Of a stretch of 64,000 nucleotides of DNA, positions 1-10,438 are shown piece by piece. The position numbers were made by a program, and so were the translations under genes. The DNA comes from Aulostomus chinensis (Eukaryota > Chordata > Actinopteri > Syngnathiformes > Aulostomidae): assembly GCA_037954235.1 (NCBI GenBank), contig JBBMOA010000002.1, positions 12,761,009-12,825,008 on the forward strand, given 5' to 3'. Positions within the stretch are counted from its first letter, which is position 1; every line of letters starts with the position of its first letter. The notes under the pieces were generated by a model. That model was given only the letters and a program-made list of their open reading frames with translations, ran no database searches and was not told where the DNA came from.

Positions 1-10
1 TCTTTTGCAG

Positions 11-1719
11 GGCTTCCCCAGACCTGGCTGGGCAACTATCTGGAGCACCGTGTAAATAGCTTCCTTAAGCAGCAGAACCAGCCTGAAGCGGGCAAGGTCA
101 TCATCCGTGTGGTAGATGCCACAAACCAGATGGTGCATGTCAAGCCGCACATGAAGTCCAGGTAGGAGATGAAGTCCTTAGTCCAGTAGAGGAAGCAGTA
201 GGGTTTAGCCGCTGATCGTAACGTTTCTCTGATTTTTTGACCATCATTAAACTGCTGGCTTTCTGTTAACCTTTCTCCTGAACCTGTCTTGTTCGTTTCT
301 CTTTTCCAGATTTGTCGACAAGGGGGAGATGCCTGCCTGCTTTCCCTACACAACGAAAACAGTATTTGCCTTTCAGGAGTTGGACGGGGTGGATGTCTGC
401 TTTTTTGGGATGCAGGTGCAAGAGTACGGCTCCAACTGCCCCCCTCCCAATCACAAAAAGGTCTACATTGCTTATCTTGACAGCGTACACTTTTTCCAGC
501 CTGGACACCTGAGGACTGCTGTTTATCACGAGATTCTGCTGGGTTACTTGAATTACGTCAAGAAGCGAGGGTAAGCAAAAAGCTCAATATTTGTGAGGTA
601 AAACAACCTTACAGAACATTATGGTAACACAGTGAAATCAGATGAATGCTTCTCCTTGACACTACCCCAAATTCATTAACCTTCACCCTGTCTCAGGTTT
701 ACAGCAGCTTATTTTTGGTCATGCCCGCCTTCTGACGGGGATGATTACATTTTTCATCGCCATCCAGCAGACCAAAAGATCCCTGACTCTGAACGTCTGC
801 GTAAATGGTATCAGAAGATGCTGGACAAGGCCGTAGCTGAGGGCATAGCCCATAACTACAAGGTACCACTTGTTTTCATCATAAAAACTCTCCCACATCA
901 TACAAAATTTGCCAGTGCCAGACAATATCCACGCCACAAGATCAAGTTGTGGAGTTTCCATGACTGTACATTTTAATGTGTTTTTTCCGCTTTGCCCCTC
1001 AGGACATCTTCCAACATGTACTAGATGAGAATTTGAGTGCCAAGGATCTAGTATATTTTGAAGGGGACATCTGGCCCCGCGCCCTGGAGGACTGTGTCCA
1101 GGATCAGGAAGAGGACGAAGAAGAGGAACAGGACTGCAGTGACAACCTGACAAACAGAGTCTATGCCAGAGCAGAGCAAAATGAGGTACGTACATCTACA
1201 TTTCTCTCATCTAGCTGCTAATTCTTGTTCAGAGGATGAACGGCATTTACAAGAAGCACATTGATGCAGCAACTGATCCTGTCAACTGATCCTGTCCACT
1301 CTTAATTCCCAGGACTATTTTGTAATTCAGCTCAATGAGGTGTCAACGGCCAACATCCAGCAGCCCATTACTGACCCAGACCCCCTGATGTATAGTAACT
1401 GGATCGACGGTTCCGGTTCCTTCCTGGAACTGTCGAAGCAAAGAAACCTGGAGTTCAGTTCTCTCAGGAGGTCCAAGTGGAGCACAATGCACATGTTGTT
1501 TGAGCTCCACAGTCAGCTCCACATCGTGAGGTGAGAATCAAAGCTCTCTGAAATCTTCCAAATCTTGAATTGAGAGGAGCAGCTGGTGTCCCTCCAAACT
1601 ACTGCAGCACAACTAACTGAAGGATTGTAGTTTGCCTTATATTTACATGGAAAGCTTTAACAAATACTACACGTCAATTAATTAATAATTCCTTTCTCAT
1701 GCTATTCAGAGTCCTGTAG
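11..1719 (+). CDS. p300/CBP-like histone acetyltransferase, copy 1 (3' part, HAT domain only in window)
   Basis: Exons read 11-161, 310-570, 697-862, 1003-1185 and 1313-1530, all with GT-AG borders and compatible phases. A last exon starts at 1710. The product resembles the p300/CBP lysine acetyltransferase domain, which moves acetyl from acetyl-CoA to histone lysines in the nucleus. YLDSVHFF, LRTAVYHEIL, GDDYIFH and KWYQKMLDKAV are visible, keeping the positions of p300 D1399, S1400, R1410, Y1446 and Y1467. With the acceptor at 1709 the frame stops at TAG 1717-1719; with an alternative acceptor at 1719 it would run into retroelement-derived sequence. The upstream bromodomain exons lie outside the window. 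One substitution relative to the other copies is Q for H in NIQQPIT. Confidence 0.85.
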
Positions 1720-1813
1720 CCTCTTGCCATCCCAGTATCCAGAGCAGTGCCATTTCAAGAGAGCTACAATCAAACAAAGGGACCAGAAAATTGAACAGCT
1801 GGAACAAAGGATT
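1720..1813 (+). mobile_element. LINE ORF1-like coiled-coil fragment, copy 1 (truncated)
   Basis: This encodes the Lys/Glu-rich heptad-like stretch IKQRDQKIEQLEQRID, as in copies 2 and 3. A deletion of about 490 bp then joins it to the sequence that follows the element in the other copies. Identification rests on the longer copies. Confidence 0.55.
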
Positions 1814-2115
1814 GACCACAAGGAGCAAAGCCAGCTCAAGACATTCATCTGCAGAAGATTTTACATCATCATGCCCAGAGAAAAAGAATGTGGCAAATAT
1901 AGTAAAGAAGATATTTCAGTATTTTTGTGTGTTTTTCAGAATATTTTGTTTCCTTTCATTAAGTGATGCAGTTGATTTAAATTTCATTCTTGAACTGAAC
2001 TGAAAGTTCCTCAATCTTTTCGGCTCTCACAGACTGTGGTGGTGCAGTCAAAACTAGAAGAGCTGAAATAGTTTGTTGTTGGTGTTGTTCTGGTTTCAGA
2101 ATTTACGGAGCCATT

Positions 2116-2850
2116 CATGTGTGTTCACACCAAACGTGAATCTGCACATTCGCGTGAACAGTTTCCATACAAAATCTATGCAAACGTGCGAATTACACAA
2201 ATTTTCAGTTGGGCGGTGCGAATGAGGTGAATTCGCGTGGCCAATTTTTGCCATTCATGCAAGTTGAAAATATTCAACTTTGCAAAAAAATTCAAGTTAC
2301 GACAACCAATCAGCGTTGAGGTTGTCCCGACGTCACAGCTGACTGTGTCACAAGATGGAGGATAAGTTGATTGTGGCTACGGAAAGCCAAAGTTATATGA
2401 CACTACGTGTCAAAATTACGAGAACCGGTTGAATAAGTTGGTGTCCATTCATGAAATTCTGTCACCCATCCTCGCTAGCAAGTCGTTAAACTGGCCAGTC
2501 GTCATCCAAAAATGCCGCTGGAAGCGGCAGTTATCCATACGCAGCCCCTGGAGGACTTCGGTGAATTGCACCGATCGATGAATTGCACCGAGCTGTGCTC
2601 GCCTCTAGATAGTGTTGTGAACCCAGATACAACGGCTTTTCGTATTCCGACATAGTTCGGCCTTCCACAGCAGGTAACACGCAACAGTTCTTTGAATAAT
2701 CACGGTGAAATGGTGGAAAGAAAAATTGCAGGAAATACTCGCTACTCGGCCAAGTGAGCGAATTCGATTTATTCATTGGTGCTGATAAAAAAAAAACACA
2801 CACACACACTTAATCACCATAACCATCAACTATCTTCGAGACAAAGAGAA
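2116..2850 (+). mobile_element. PIF/Harbinger-like element fragment, spacer 1
   Basis: It begins with a terminal-repeat-like tgtgttcacaccaaacgtga, as in fish Harbinger elements. A broken MADF/Myb-like reading follows: an ATGGAGGA start near 2353, then, after a frame change, YDTTCQNYENRLNK. No transposase was found. The right end is approximate; sequence 2800-3370 holds a short CA run and no recognised gene. Confidence 0.5.
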
Positions 2851-3369
2851 TCTCCATGATGCATGGCTCCACTGTGGCTCAAACAAGTGAGTGTGATGCT
2901 CCAGTCTGCTGTGGGGAATCATCAGCCATTGAAACCACTGATAGATTTTGTTCCTATTCCAAGAGAAAACCTCAACATACTAAAGTACTGGTTCATCCAG
3001 GACATTCTTGTTAAACACATACATGTCAAATGAAAAATTTAAATCTATTCATTCATTCTTCTGTAAATGTCATTTTTATTCACATCAGTTTGTATTGATT
3101 ACATCACCCACAAGCATGTAGGTTAAATCTAAAGGCATGAACCAGTTGATTCAGAAGCTGCGGATCAGCTCATGATCGAGAAACATTCACTCTGTAATAA
3201 GGGAGTGAACGGTGCGGCTGGTTATACATTTCTTGTTTATTCCTCAAAGGTGAAAAGCAAATGAGAACAGTCTGGCTTAAATCCTCCCTCTACCTGTGTT
3301 GCAGTAAGCGTGCGACCTCTCTTCCTGTTTCCGTGTGTTGCTGAACGTAGTGACTTGCTTCATGGCACT

Positions 3370-4083
3370 AGCTAACGTGTGACCATCCCTGCTAATTCCT
3401 TATTTCGTTCACTAATTACCTTCCAAAACTACATATCTAATTGCTTTCTTTGGCCAAAGTTTAAAAGATCATCTCTCTTGTGGCGAGTTTTTCTGCCGTA
3501 AACTCTCCACTCTAAGCTAACGATGGCTTCCCCTCTCGCTCTCCTCTCTCCTGCTCAGTGTGCCACATATTTACTTACCCCTCTGCCTCCTTTAGTGATA
3601 GCCGTTAGCGTTAGCCAGCCCCCGTTAGCTGGTCCAGTCTGCCTTTGCTTAGCTCCTAGCTTCGTCCCAACTGCCGCTTTCCTGGCAGCTCCTGAGCACC
3701 TGGGAAACCAGGGCACCTGAGTGACTGTCTAAAGGAAGCAGAGTCATAAGTAGAAGTCTGCTGTTAATGACCAGCAACAGCTTCATGTTTCCAATAGGTT
3801 CTCCCCACTCAGCGACACACCCGGTGAGAAAGCCACTCTGGTCATTGGAAGTTCCATTCTGAGAAATGTGAAATTAGCAACACTGGTGACCACAGCCAAA
3901 TGTATTCCAGGGGCCACGGCAGGCAACGGCCAGTCAATTTTAAAACTGCTGGCAAAAGGTCAATGTGATTACCATAAAATAGTTGGCAGTAATGACATCC
4001 CACTACACCAGTCGGAGGTCACAAAAATTGATATGGAGTCGCTGTGTACATTTATGAAGACGATGTTGGACTACACTACATGA
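3370..4083 (+). mobile_element. LINE ORF1 fragment with SGNH-hydrolase-like region, spacer 1
   Basis: The reading TLVIGSSILRNVKLA, KCIPGATAG, LKLLAKGQCDYHKIV and HQSEVTKIDMESLC follows the esterase-like (SGNH) ORF1 of teleost L2/CR1-type LINEs, starting with the block I-like GSS. It is degenerate, ends at TGA 4081-4083, and no reverse transcriptase follows. About 100 bp present in spacer 2 is missing near 3600. Confidence 0.65.
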
Positions 4084-4084
4084 C

Positions 4085-4335
4085 CCACTACAACCCTGGC
4101 TGGGATGAAAGAGGAGACACACCCTCACATTGGTGTTTTATGTCCATTGTGCAGCGCCCCCTGTTGATTATGTAATGATTCAGGTCAAAACTGAGAGTGC
4201 TGGCCAGTTCAACAAACAGGGTGAAGGGTCATCAAATCTTGAACAGTACGGGTTCAAGAGACTGCAGCAACTTTGTGGGATAAGGGTCTGAATTTGCAGC
4301 CTCCTGGCTCTGGTCCTGACCTCAGGCTCTGAGAC
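4085..4335. repeat. Dispersed repeat block, spacer 1
   Basis: The block from cactacaaccctggctggg to cctgacctcaggct recurs at 18272-18522 and, with scattered changes, at 32648-32892 beyond the end of the array. Its class is not recognised. Confidence 0.7.
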
Positions 4336-4375
4336 AACCTGTCTGTCAAAGGGTTTGTGATCAACATTGACACCC

Positions 4376-4775
4376 TGATGCTGATGATTCCTGAGCTGCT
4401 CATCCATCATGCGAATTTCCCGTTCAACCACATCCCAAAGGTGCTGTATTGGATGGAGATCTGGTGACTGTGGAGGCCATTTGAGTACAGTGAACTCACT
4501 GTCATGTTCAAGAAACCAGTCTGAGATGATTGGAGCTTTATGAAATGGGGCGTTATCCTGCTGGAAGTAGCCATCAGAAGATGGGTACACTGTGGTCATA
4601 AAGGGATGAACATGGTCAGCAACAATACTCAGGTAGGCTGTGGCGTTGCAACGATGCTCAATTGGTAGTTAGGGGCCCAAAGTGTGCCAAGAAAATATCC
4701 CCCACACCATTACACCACCAGCACCAGCCTGAACCGTTGATACAAGGCAGGATGGAGCCATGCTTTCATGTTGTT
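4376..4775 (-). mobile_element. Tc1-like transposon, 3' part, spacer 1
   Basis: The - strand encodes the C-terminal part of a Tc1 transposase: GYFQQDNAPFHKA, the DPD-type catalytic neighbourhood PPQSPDLHPIQHLWD, and VEREIRMMD. Similarity to Tc1 ends after MMD, so the 3' terminal repeat is missing. At 4776 the element is interrupted by the Ty3/gypsy LTR; the rest continues at 8493. Confidence 0.85.
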
Positions 4776-4958
4776 TGTTATGTCGCTCGTTAGTACACCT
4801 TATTACTTGACACACGGAGCAAGAGAACAGATTCGTGTTGATTCATTCAGCTCTTTATTTCTTCTTACTGGCTATTGTTTACAGTCAAGGTAGCCCTTGC
4901 GGCTGTTTGCTCCCCCTGGTGGCAAGTACAAATATAACATCCAGGTTCATACATAACA
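4776..4958 (-). repeat. 3' LTR of the spacer 1 gypsy element
   Basis: 183 bp, TGTTATG to CATAACA, the same length as the spacer 2 3' LTR. Confidence 0.9.
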
Positions 4959-5204
4959 TATCTCCTCCCCACTAAACTGATAACAAACACATTTCATCTG
5001 AGCAAATTAAGAAATCACATCTCCTTTAAATTATCCAAGACATAAGATTCATACTTCATTTACTACTCAATAACATTAAACAATGCGTTATGTGATAGCA
5101 ACAATAACCACTTATAATTTCCAAACTAACACATTAAACAGTGTTCAACTTCACATTTGACATTCTTCAATTTTCCATTTCTTTTTTTTTTTTTTAACAT
5201 TTGT

Positions 5205-7739
5205 TTATTGAGCACGGTAACGTGCTGGCGGACGTGTGATCCTCACAGGATAACGTCGCACAGTCTCTGTCTCTGCACTTTCCATGCGTGTTGTTTCTGT
5301 GGACTGTGGTGCTTTGGGTGATTTTACTGGTTTGTGTGGCAAAATATCAGTATCCTCCATCTGTTGAGGTGTACTTGTGTCAAAGGTGTTACCTGTTGTG
5401 GTCGTGGTTGTCAGAGGCAATGACACAGGAGAACTCACAGGTAGACTCTCTACAGTCCCTTGTGTGTCTGACTCAGGCCGAGTCAGTATCTGGTCCACAT
5501 GACGTTTCCAGACAACTTGTGTGCCCACATTTACCTTGTAGGACACAGGTCCGGTCTTCTCGATCACCACAGCTGGCGTCCACTTATCCTCCCCTCTCCT
5601 ATAATCACGCACGATCACAGGCTCACCAACGTCGAACTGCCTCTCCTTGGAGTGCAGCTGACGCCGCTGCTGTTGAGCAGTCTGTGACTGGAGCACTGCT
5701 TCAGCAACACCTGGCTTCAGGAAATCCAGTCGAGAACGCAGCTTGCGTCCGATGAAAAGCATGGCTGGGGATTCCTTTGTGGTTGCATGGGGGTTGTTGC
5801 GGTAGGTCAGGAGGAATGTGTCTAGACGATGTTGCACAGGTGTCGTTCCTCTGGAAGATTTCAGAGCATGTTTGAATGTTTGCACAAAGCGCTCTGCCAA
5901 GCCATTGGAAGCAGGGTGGTACGGTGCTGAGCGAATGTTTTACTCCATTAGCTTTCAGGAACATGCTGAATTCTTCAGAACAGAACTGAGGACCGTTGTC
6001 GCTGACAAGACTGTGTGGGATGCCATAGCGACTAAAGAGTCCCCTAAGCACTTGTATGGTCTTCATTGATGTGGTGCTATCCATGATGTGCACCTTTTGC
6101 GCCATTTGGAGTGTGCGTCCACGGCAACTAGGTACATGTGTCCTTCAAATGGACCGGCAAAGTCCACATGTATTCGTTCCCAGGGACTGGATGGCCACAT
6201 CCATGGGTGTAAGGGTGCTTGACTAGGGTCTCTCTGTATGTGTTGACAAGAGTGGCATGACTTTGCTTGGTGTTCGATCTGAGAGTCAATGCCAGGCCAC
6301 CACACGTAGCTGCGAGCTAAGCCCTTCATCCTCACTACACCTGGGTGTGCTGAGTGTAGCTCTTCCAGCACACGGGGGCGCAGCTTGTGTGGCACAATCA
6401 CTCTCGAGCCCCACATCAGGCAACCGTGTTGCACAGTGAGATCATGGCGGCGTTGGAGATAGGGTGACAGCTCCTCCCCGGCGTCCTTTACAGCTGGCAA
6501 ATGGCCACTTGTGACCATTTCCATAACACGAGACAGGGTGGAGTCAGACATGGTGTGACGCCTGATCTCTGTGCTGCTGACTGGTAATGTCTCTAACTGT
6601 GACGTGTAAAACACCTCCACTGCACCTTGTGTTTCACTGTGGGCATGAGGGAGTGGTAACCTTGACAGTCCATCAGCATTGGCATGTTGGGCCCCTTTTC
6701 TGTACTCGATGGTGTAATTAATTGTGAGCAGTGAGCAGGAGTGCCCAGCGTTGCATGCGAGCTGCTGCCATGGATGGTGTGCTTTTCACTGGACTGAGGA
6801 TGGTGGTTAGTGGGCGATGGTCAGTGAGCAGAGTGAATTTGTTGCCATACAGGTACTGGTGGAACTTACGTACCCCAAAAACTATGCCTAAGGCCTCCCT
6901 TTCGATCTGAGCATAGTTTCGCTCTGCTTTGCTGAGAGTTCTCGATGCATAAGCTATGGGTCTTTCTTCACCATCCGGCATGACATGTGAGAGCACAGCT
7001 CCGACCCCATAGGGTGAGGCGTCACAAGCAAGGCGGAGAGGTAGCTCGGGGTTGTAGTGTGTGAGCACCTCTTGTGACACTAGGAGTGCTTTAGCTTTCT
7101 GGAACGCTGATGCACAGGCTGATGTCGACTGCCACTTCTTTTCTTTGTTTAACAGTTCATTCAGTGGCTGCAGCACTGTGGCCAGGTCAGGAATGAAGCG
7201 TCCATAGTAGTTGAGCATTCCTAAGAACGAACGAAGTTGACTTACGTCGCCTGGTGCTGGTGCTTCCACAATGGCGCGTACCTTCTCAGGTGACTTGTGG
7301 AGCCCAGCAGCGTCGATGATGTGGCCCAGGTATTCTACGGACTCCTGGAAGAAGAGACATTTCTCTGACTTGAGGTGCAGGCCGTATTCCTCTAGCCTGC
7401 TGAGAACAGCATCCAGGGTTTTCAGGTGTGTCTGCTCATCAGGACCACTCACTAGGATGTCATCTAGATAGCAGTGAGTGTGTGGCAGGCCGAGGAGCAC
7501 CTGGTCCATTGCCTTCTGAAATAAGGCGGGCGATGACGCAACACCAAACGGTAAGCGATTGAAGCAGAAAAGTCCTTTCTGTGTTGAGATGGTAAGCAGG
7601 TTCTTGGAGCTCTCCTCTACTTCCATCTGTAGATAAGCGTTGGAAAGATCCAGCTTACTGAAGCGTTGACCTCCGGCGAGAGAAGCGAACAAGTCCTCAA
7701 TACGTGGAATTGGGTACTTGTCGATGCACAGAGCTGAGT
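5205..7739 (-). pseudogene. Broken pol of the gypsy element (spacer 1)
   Basis: Frames: 6718-7692 (RT from SLAGGQRFSKLDLSNAY through RNase H), 6063-6620 (end of RNase H region and integrase zinc domain), 5701-6105 and 5205-5900 (integrase core and C-terminus). It shares the two integrase frameshifts of spacer 2. It has an additional 4-bp repeat (taattaatt near 6716) that stops the RT/RH frame. The RT N-terminus is lost at 7739. Confidence 0.9.
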
Positions 7740-8081
7740 TGAGTCAGCCGACAGGTAAACAAATGCTTTATTGTTACAGTTTTGAAGAAAAAAAACAATT
7801 CATTGCTTTTTCTCATTCACTTCCATTTTGTCTTTTGGACGATAAAATACAAAAATCAGTTCGGACGACCAATTACTGTTTTCCTGTCTGTCTAGTAGGC
7901 CTTACATGAGGTCACGACCAGAATGGACTGAGAGGGAATTTGAACCAGAGTAAGTCGGAATTAATTCCACGAGTTGTTGTTTTTTGTCTTAGTTGCCGAT
8001 GAATCCCCAAAACCTTCGTGTGGCTCTCGACTCGAGCCTGAATACAGAGGAAGTAAGTGTGTTCAGAGTGTGAACCGGCAC
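7739..8081. other. Filler sequence replacing gag-protease in the spacer 1 gypsy element
   Basis: About 340 bp with no counterpart in spacer 2 occupy the place of about 1.4 kb of gag, protease and RT N-terminus. It contains an exon-like segment on the + strand: an acceptor-like tttttgtcttag ending at 7991, about 58 open bases, then GTAAGTGTG. The origin is not recognised. Confidence 0.6.
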
Positions 8082-8294
8082 CGGCCATTTCTTAGCAACG
8101 GTTATATCATTAGCCAGCACATAGTGTTCAAAACGTTCAATGTAAGTCGCCCATTGTTCACCAGACTCGTCAAAGGCGTCCATATGTCCAATAATTCCTG
8201 CCATCGTGCGTCTCTCTGGGATCGTTGGGACTTCCAACGCGCTTGAAACACTTGTTGCCGCCGTTGTATGCTCTTCCGCTGACGGTTGACTCAT
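8082..8294 (-). pseudogene. Gag N-terminal remnant (spacer 1)
   Basis: About the first 70 gag residues (from MSQPSAEEHTT through IERFEHYVLAND and VAKKWP) remain before the frame enters filler sequence. Confidence 0.85.
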
Positions 8295-8359
8295 AGCCGA
8301 GTTAGCACATTAGCTAACCAACACGCGAGTGTTCTTTTAGTCCAAAACTCACAAAAAGC

Positions 8360-8492
8360 AGATTCGTGTTGATTCATTCGGCTCTTTATTTTTTCTTCAG
8401 ACTGGCCATTGTTTACAGTCAAGGTAGCCCTAGCGGCGGTTTGCTCCCCCTGGTGGCAAGTACAAATATAACATCCAGGTTCATACATAACA
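8360..8492 (-). repeat. Truncated 5' LTR of the spacer 1 gypsy element
   Basis: Only the outer 133 bp remain. A deletion joins cacaaaaag of the gag leader directly to cagattcgtg inside the LTR. Confidence 0.85.
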
Positions 8493-9165
8493 TTGTTGAC
8501 GCCAAATTCTGACCCTACCATCCGAATGTCGCAGCGGAAATCGAGACTCATCAGACCAGGCAACGTTTTTCCAATCTTATGTTGTCCAATTTTGGTGAGC
8601 CTGTGCGAATTGTAGCCTCAGTTTTCTGTTCTTAGCTGACAGGAGTGGCGCCCAGTTTGGTCTTCTGCTGCTGTAGCCCATCTGACGCAAGGTTCGAGGT
8701 GATGTGCGTTCAGAGATGGTCTTCTGTATAACTTGGTTGTGACGAGTGGTTATTTGAGTTACTGTTGCCTTTCTATCAACTCGAACCAGTCTGGCCATTC
8801 TCCTCTGACCTCTGTCATCAACAAGGCATTTTCGCCCACAGAACTGCCGCTCACTGGACATTTTCTCTTTTTCGGACCATACTCTGTAAACCCTAGAGAT
8901 GGTTGCGCATGAAAATCCCAGGAGATAAGCAGTTTCTAAAATACTCACACCAGCCCGTCTGGCACCAACAACCCTGCCACGTTCAAAGTCACTTAAATCA
9001 CCTTTCATCCCCATTCTGATGCTCGGTTTGAACTGCAGCACATTGTCTTGACCATATCTACATGCCTAAATGCATTGAGTTGCTGCCATGTGATTGGCTG
9101 AGTAGTAATTTGCGTTAATGAGCAGTTGGACAGCTGTGGCTAATAAAGTGGCCAGTGAGTGTATA
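8493..9165 (-). mobile_element. Tc1-like transposon, 5' part, spacer 1
   Basis: The - strand reads the transposase N-terminus: GDLSDFERGRVVGARRAG, a helix-turn-helix (ETAYLLGFSCATISRVYRVW) and a second DNA-binding half. The outer end aataaagtggccagtgagtg near 9140-9165 is the Tc1-type terminal sequence next to TATATA. The 5' part joins the 3' part once the gypsy insertion and one copy of ttgtt are removed. Confidence 0.85.
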
Positions 9166-9179
9166 TACAGTATGTCTCT

Positions 9180-9650
9180 GGAAGCCTCAGTCTGACCAAA
9201 GTGTGAGAGCAGAGCTGAGAGCTGTGCCTTTAAGAACCCCTCCCCTGCTGCTCTCTGCCACCTGTGCTGGAGTGGAGGTGAGAAAAGGAATTTGAGAGTT
9301 TTTTGTGTGAAAAATGCTCAGAAATCCCCAGATTTGGGCCTAAAGTTAAATGTAATATATTTCTATAGGGATTTTTATCAGGAATATAGTAATGTTATTT
9401 GTGAAATGGTGCGAGTTATAGCTTAGATGTGAGAAGCGTCTGTTTAAGGCAATGTGTGCCTGAGGAGACGGTCTCCCCATTAGTTTACAGCGTAAGATTA
9501 AAAGTGGGTCCGACCGGATGTGCGTGCCAAATTTGGTGAGTTTTTGAGCGTGTTTAGGGGGTGAGGTTACGGTTCAAAGTGGCTCAAAGAAACAAGCGTT
9601 GCAAAAACAATACCTCCTTCGGGCTCAGGCCCTAAAAAAACAGGCATGTG
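9180..9650. repeat. Unclassified teleost-type interspersed repeat, spacer 1
   Basis: From agcctcagtctgaccaaag to ttcgggctcaggccctaaa. The end sequence resembles a repeat widespread in fish genomes. It is shorter than the spacer 2 copy by about 336 bp near 9507. Confidence 0.5.
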
Positions 9651-9742
9651 TGACCCACGTGTGTTCATCGTCTCGTGTGAAAGAATTTATCACAATGTTC
9701 GGTGTTTGTTCATTTTAAAAGCGTTGTGCTCTTTCTCTAAAT

Positions 9743-9889
9743 ATGTGGGGCTCTGGTGACAAGGGAGTCACTCCTGCTATTAAGCGTGATCCCAACATCT
9801 GTGCCAACATCCTGCAATTGCAGTCAGCAAATACAGAAAACAATGAACCAGCGATGTCTGTCAAGGGGACTTCCAAAGAAGGATATTAA
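9743..9889 (+). other. Short conserved upstream ORF, copy 2
   Basis: A 48-codon ATG-to-TAA ORF begins MWGSGDKGV and is followed four bases after its stop by a donor-like AAG|GTATCA. An equivalent ORF sits before copy 3. It could be an upstream ORF or part of a 5' exon. No homology is recognised. Confidence 0.3.
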
Positions 9890-10158
9890 AAGGTATCATG
9901 TTGGTGTCCAGAAATGCTAGTTAGAATACAGGGATCAAACAGACAAAATATTCAGTGCTCAGAGAGAAATGCAACTTCTCGAAGCAGCAAAGTGATAGTC
10001 GGTTCAAAAATGCGAATCAAATCAAATCCATCAGTTAATATTGTCAAGTCATAACAAAGTCAGAACTCTCAGATCACGGGAAGTGTGCTGCATTTTTCAG
10101 TAAAACAACAATTTGGACGGGGGGGCATCCATCTAGTGAGGAGCCCAAATTCAACTTA

Positions 10159-10438
10159 ATGGTGTCTTTGCAATCTGCAAAAAACGAAGCCACCGACTCC
10201 TCCTCTGAAGTCAGAGATGGAAGTCAGAACTCTTGAGATTACAGTCAAAGATCAGTGTCAAGACTGCAAGACTGAAGGCAGAGGTCAGATTTCATTGTCT
10301 TCACTGCAGACACTGGGCTTGACACTGACAGACATGACAGAGGCCAGTTGGCAAAGACGTCACAACAATGATGTTAAGTTTTACAGTTCAGGGACTGAAG
10401 CCAATGAGGATGACAGACCAGGACAACATATTTACAAG
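10159..10438 (+). pseudogene. Leader ORF/exon of copy 2, frameshifted
   Basis: This matches the open leader ORF of copy 3 (25839-26117) but carries one extra T (ctcttgag against ctctgag), creating an in-frame TGA at 10234-10236. The segment ends at the donor AAG|GTATAAG. It encodes a Ser/Thr/Glu-rich hydrophilic peptide with no recognised domain. Whether it was ever the N-terminus is unclear, because its phase at the donor does not suit the next exon. Confidence 0.45.

Larger units (their letters stand above)
4776..8492 (-). mobile_element. Ty3/gypsy LTR retrotransposon, spacer 1 (decayed, 3,717 bp)
   Basis: This is the same insertion as in spacer 2, with the same ttgtt duplication (4771-4775 and 8493-8497). 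The 3' LTR is complete (4776-4958). The 5' LTR is cut to about 8360-8492, losing the primer-binding site. Protease and most of gag are replaced by unrelated filler (7739-8081). It cannot be active. Confidence 0.92.

Noticed and set aside
719..1195. 158-codon - strand ORF, repeated at 14314-14790 and 29993-30469
   Set aside because: It is antisense to two HAT exons and their intron, has no recognisable domain, and persists only because the copies are near-identical.
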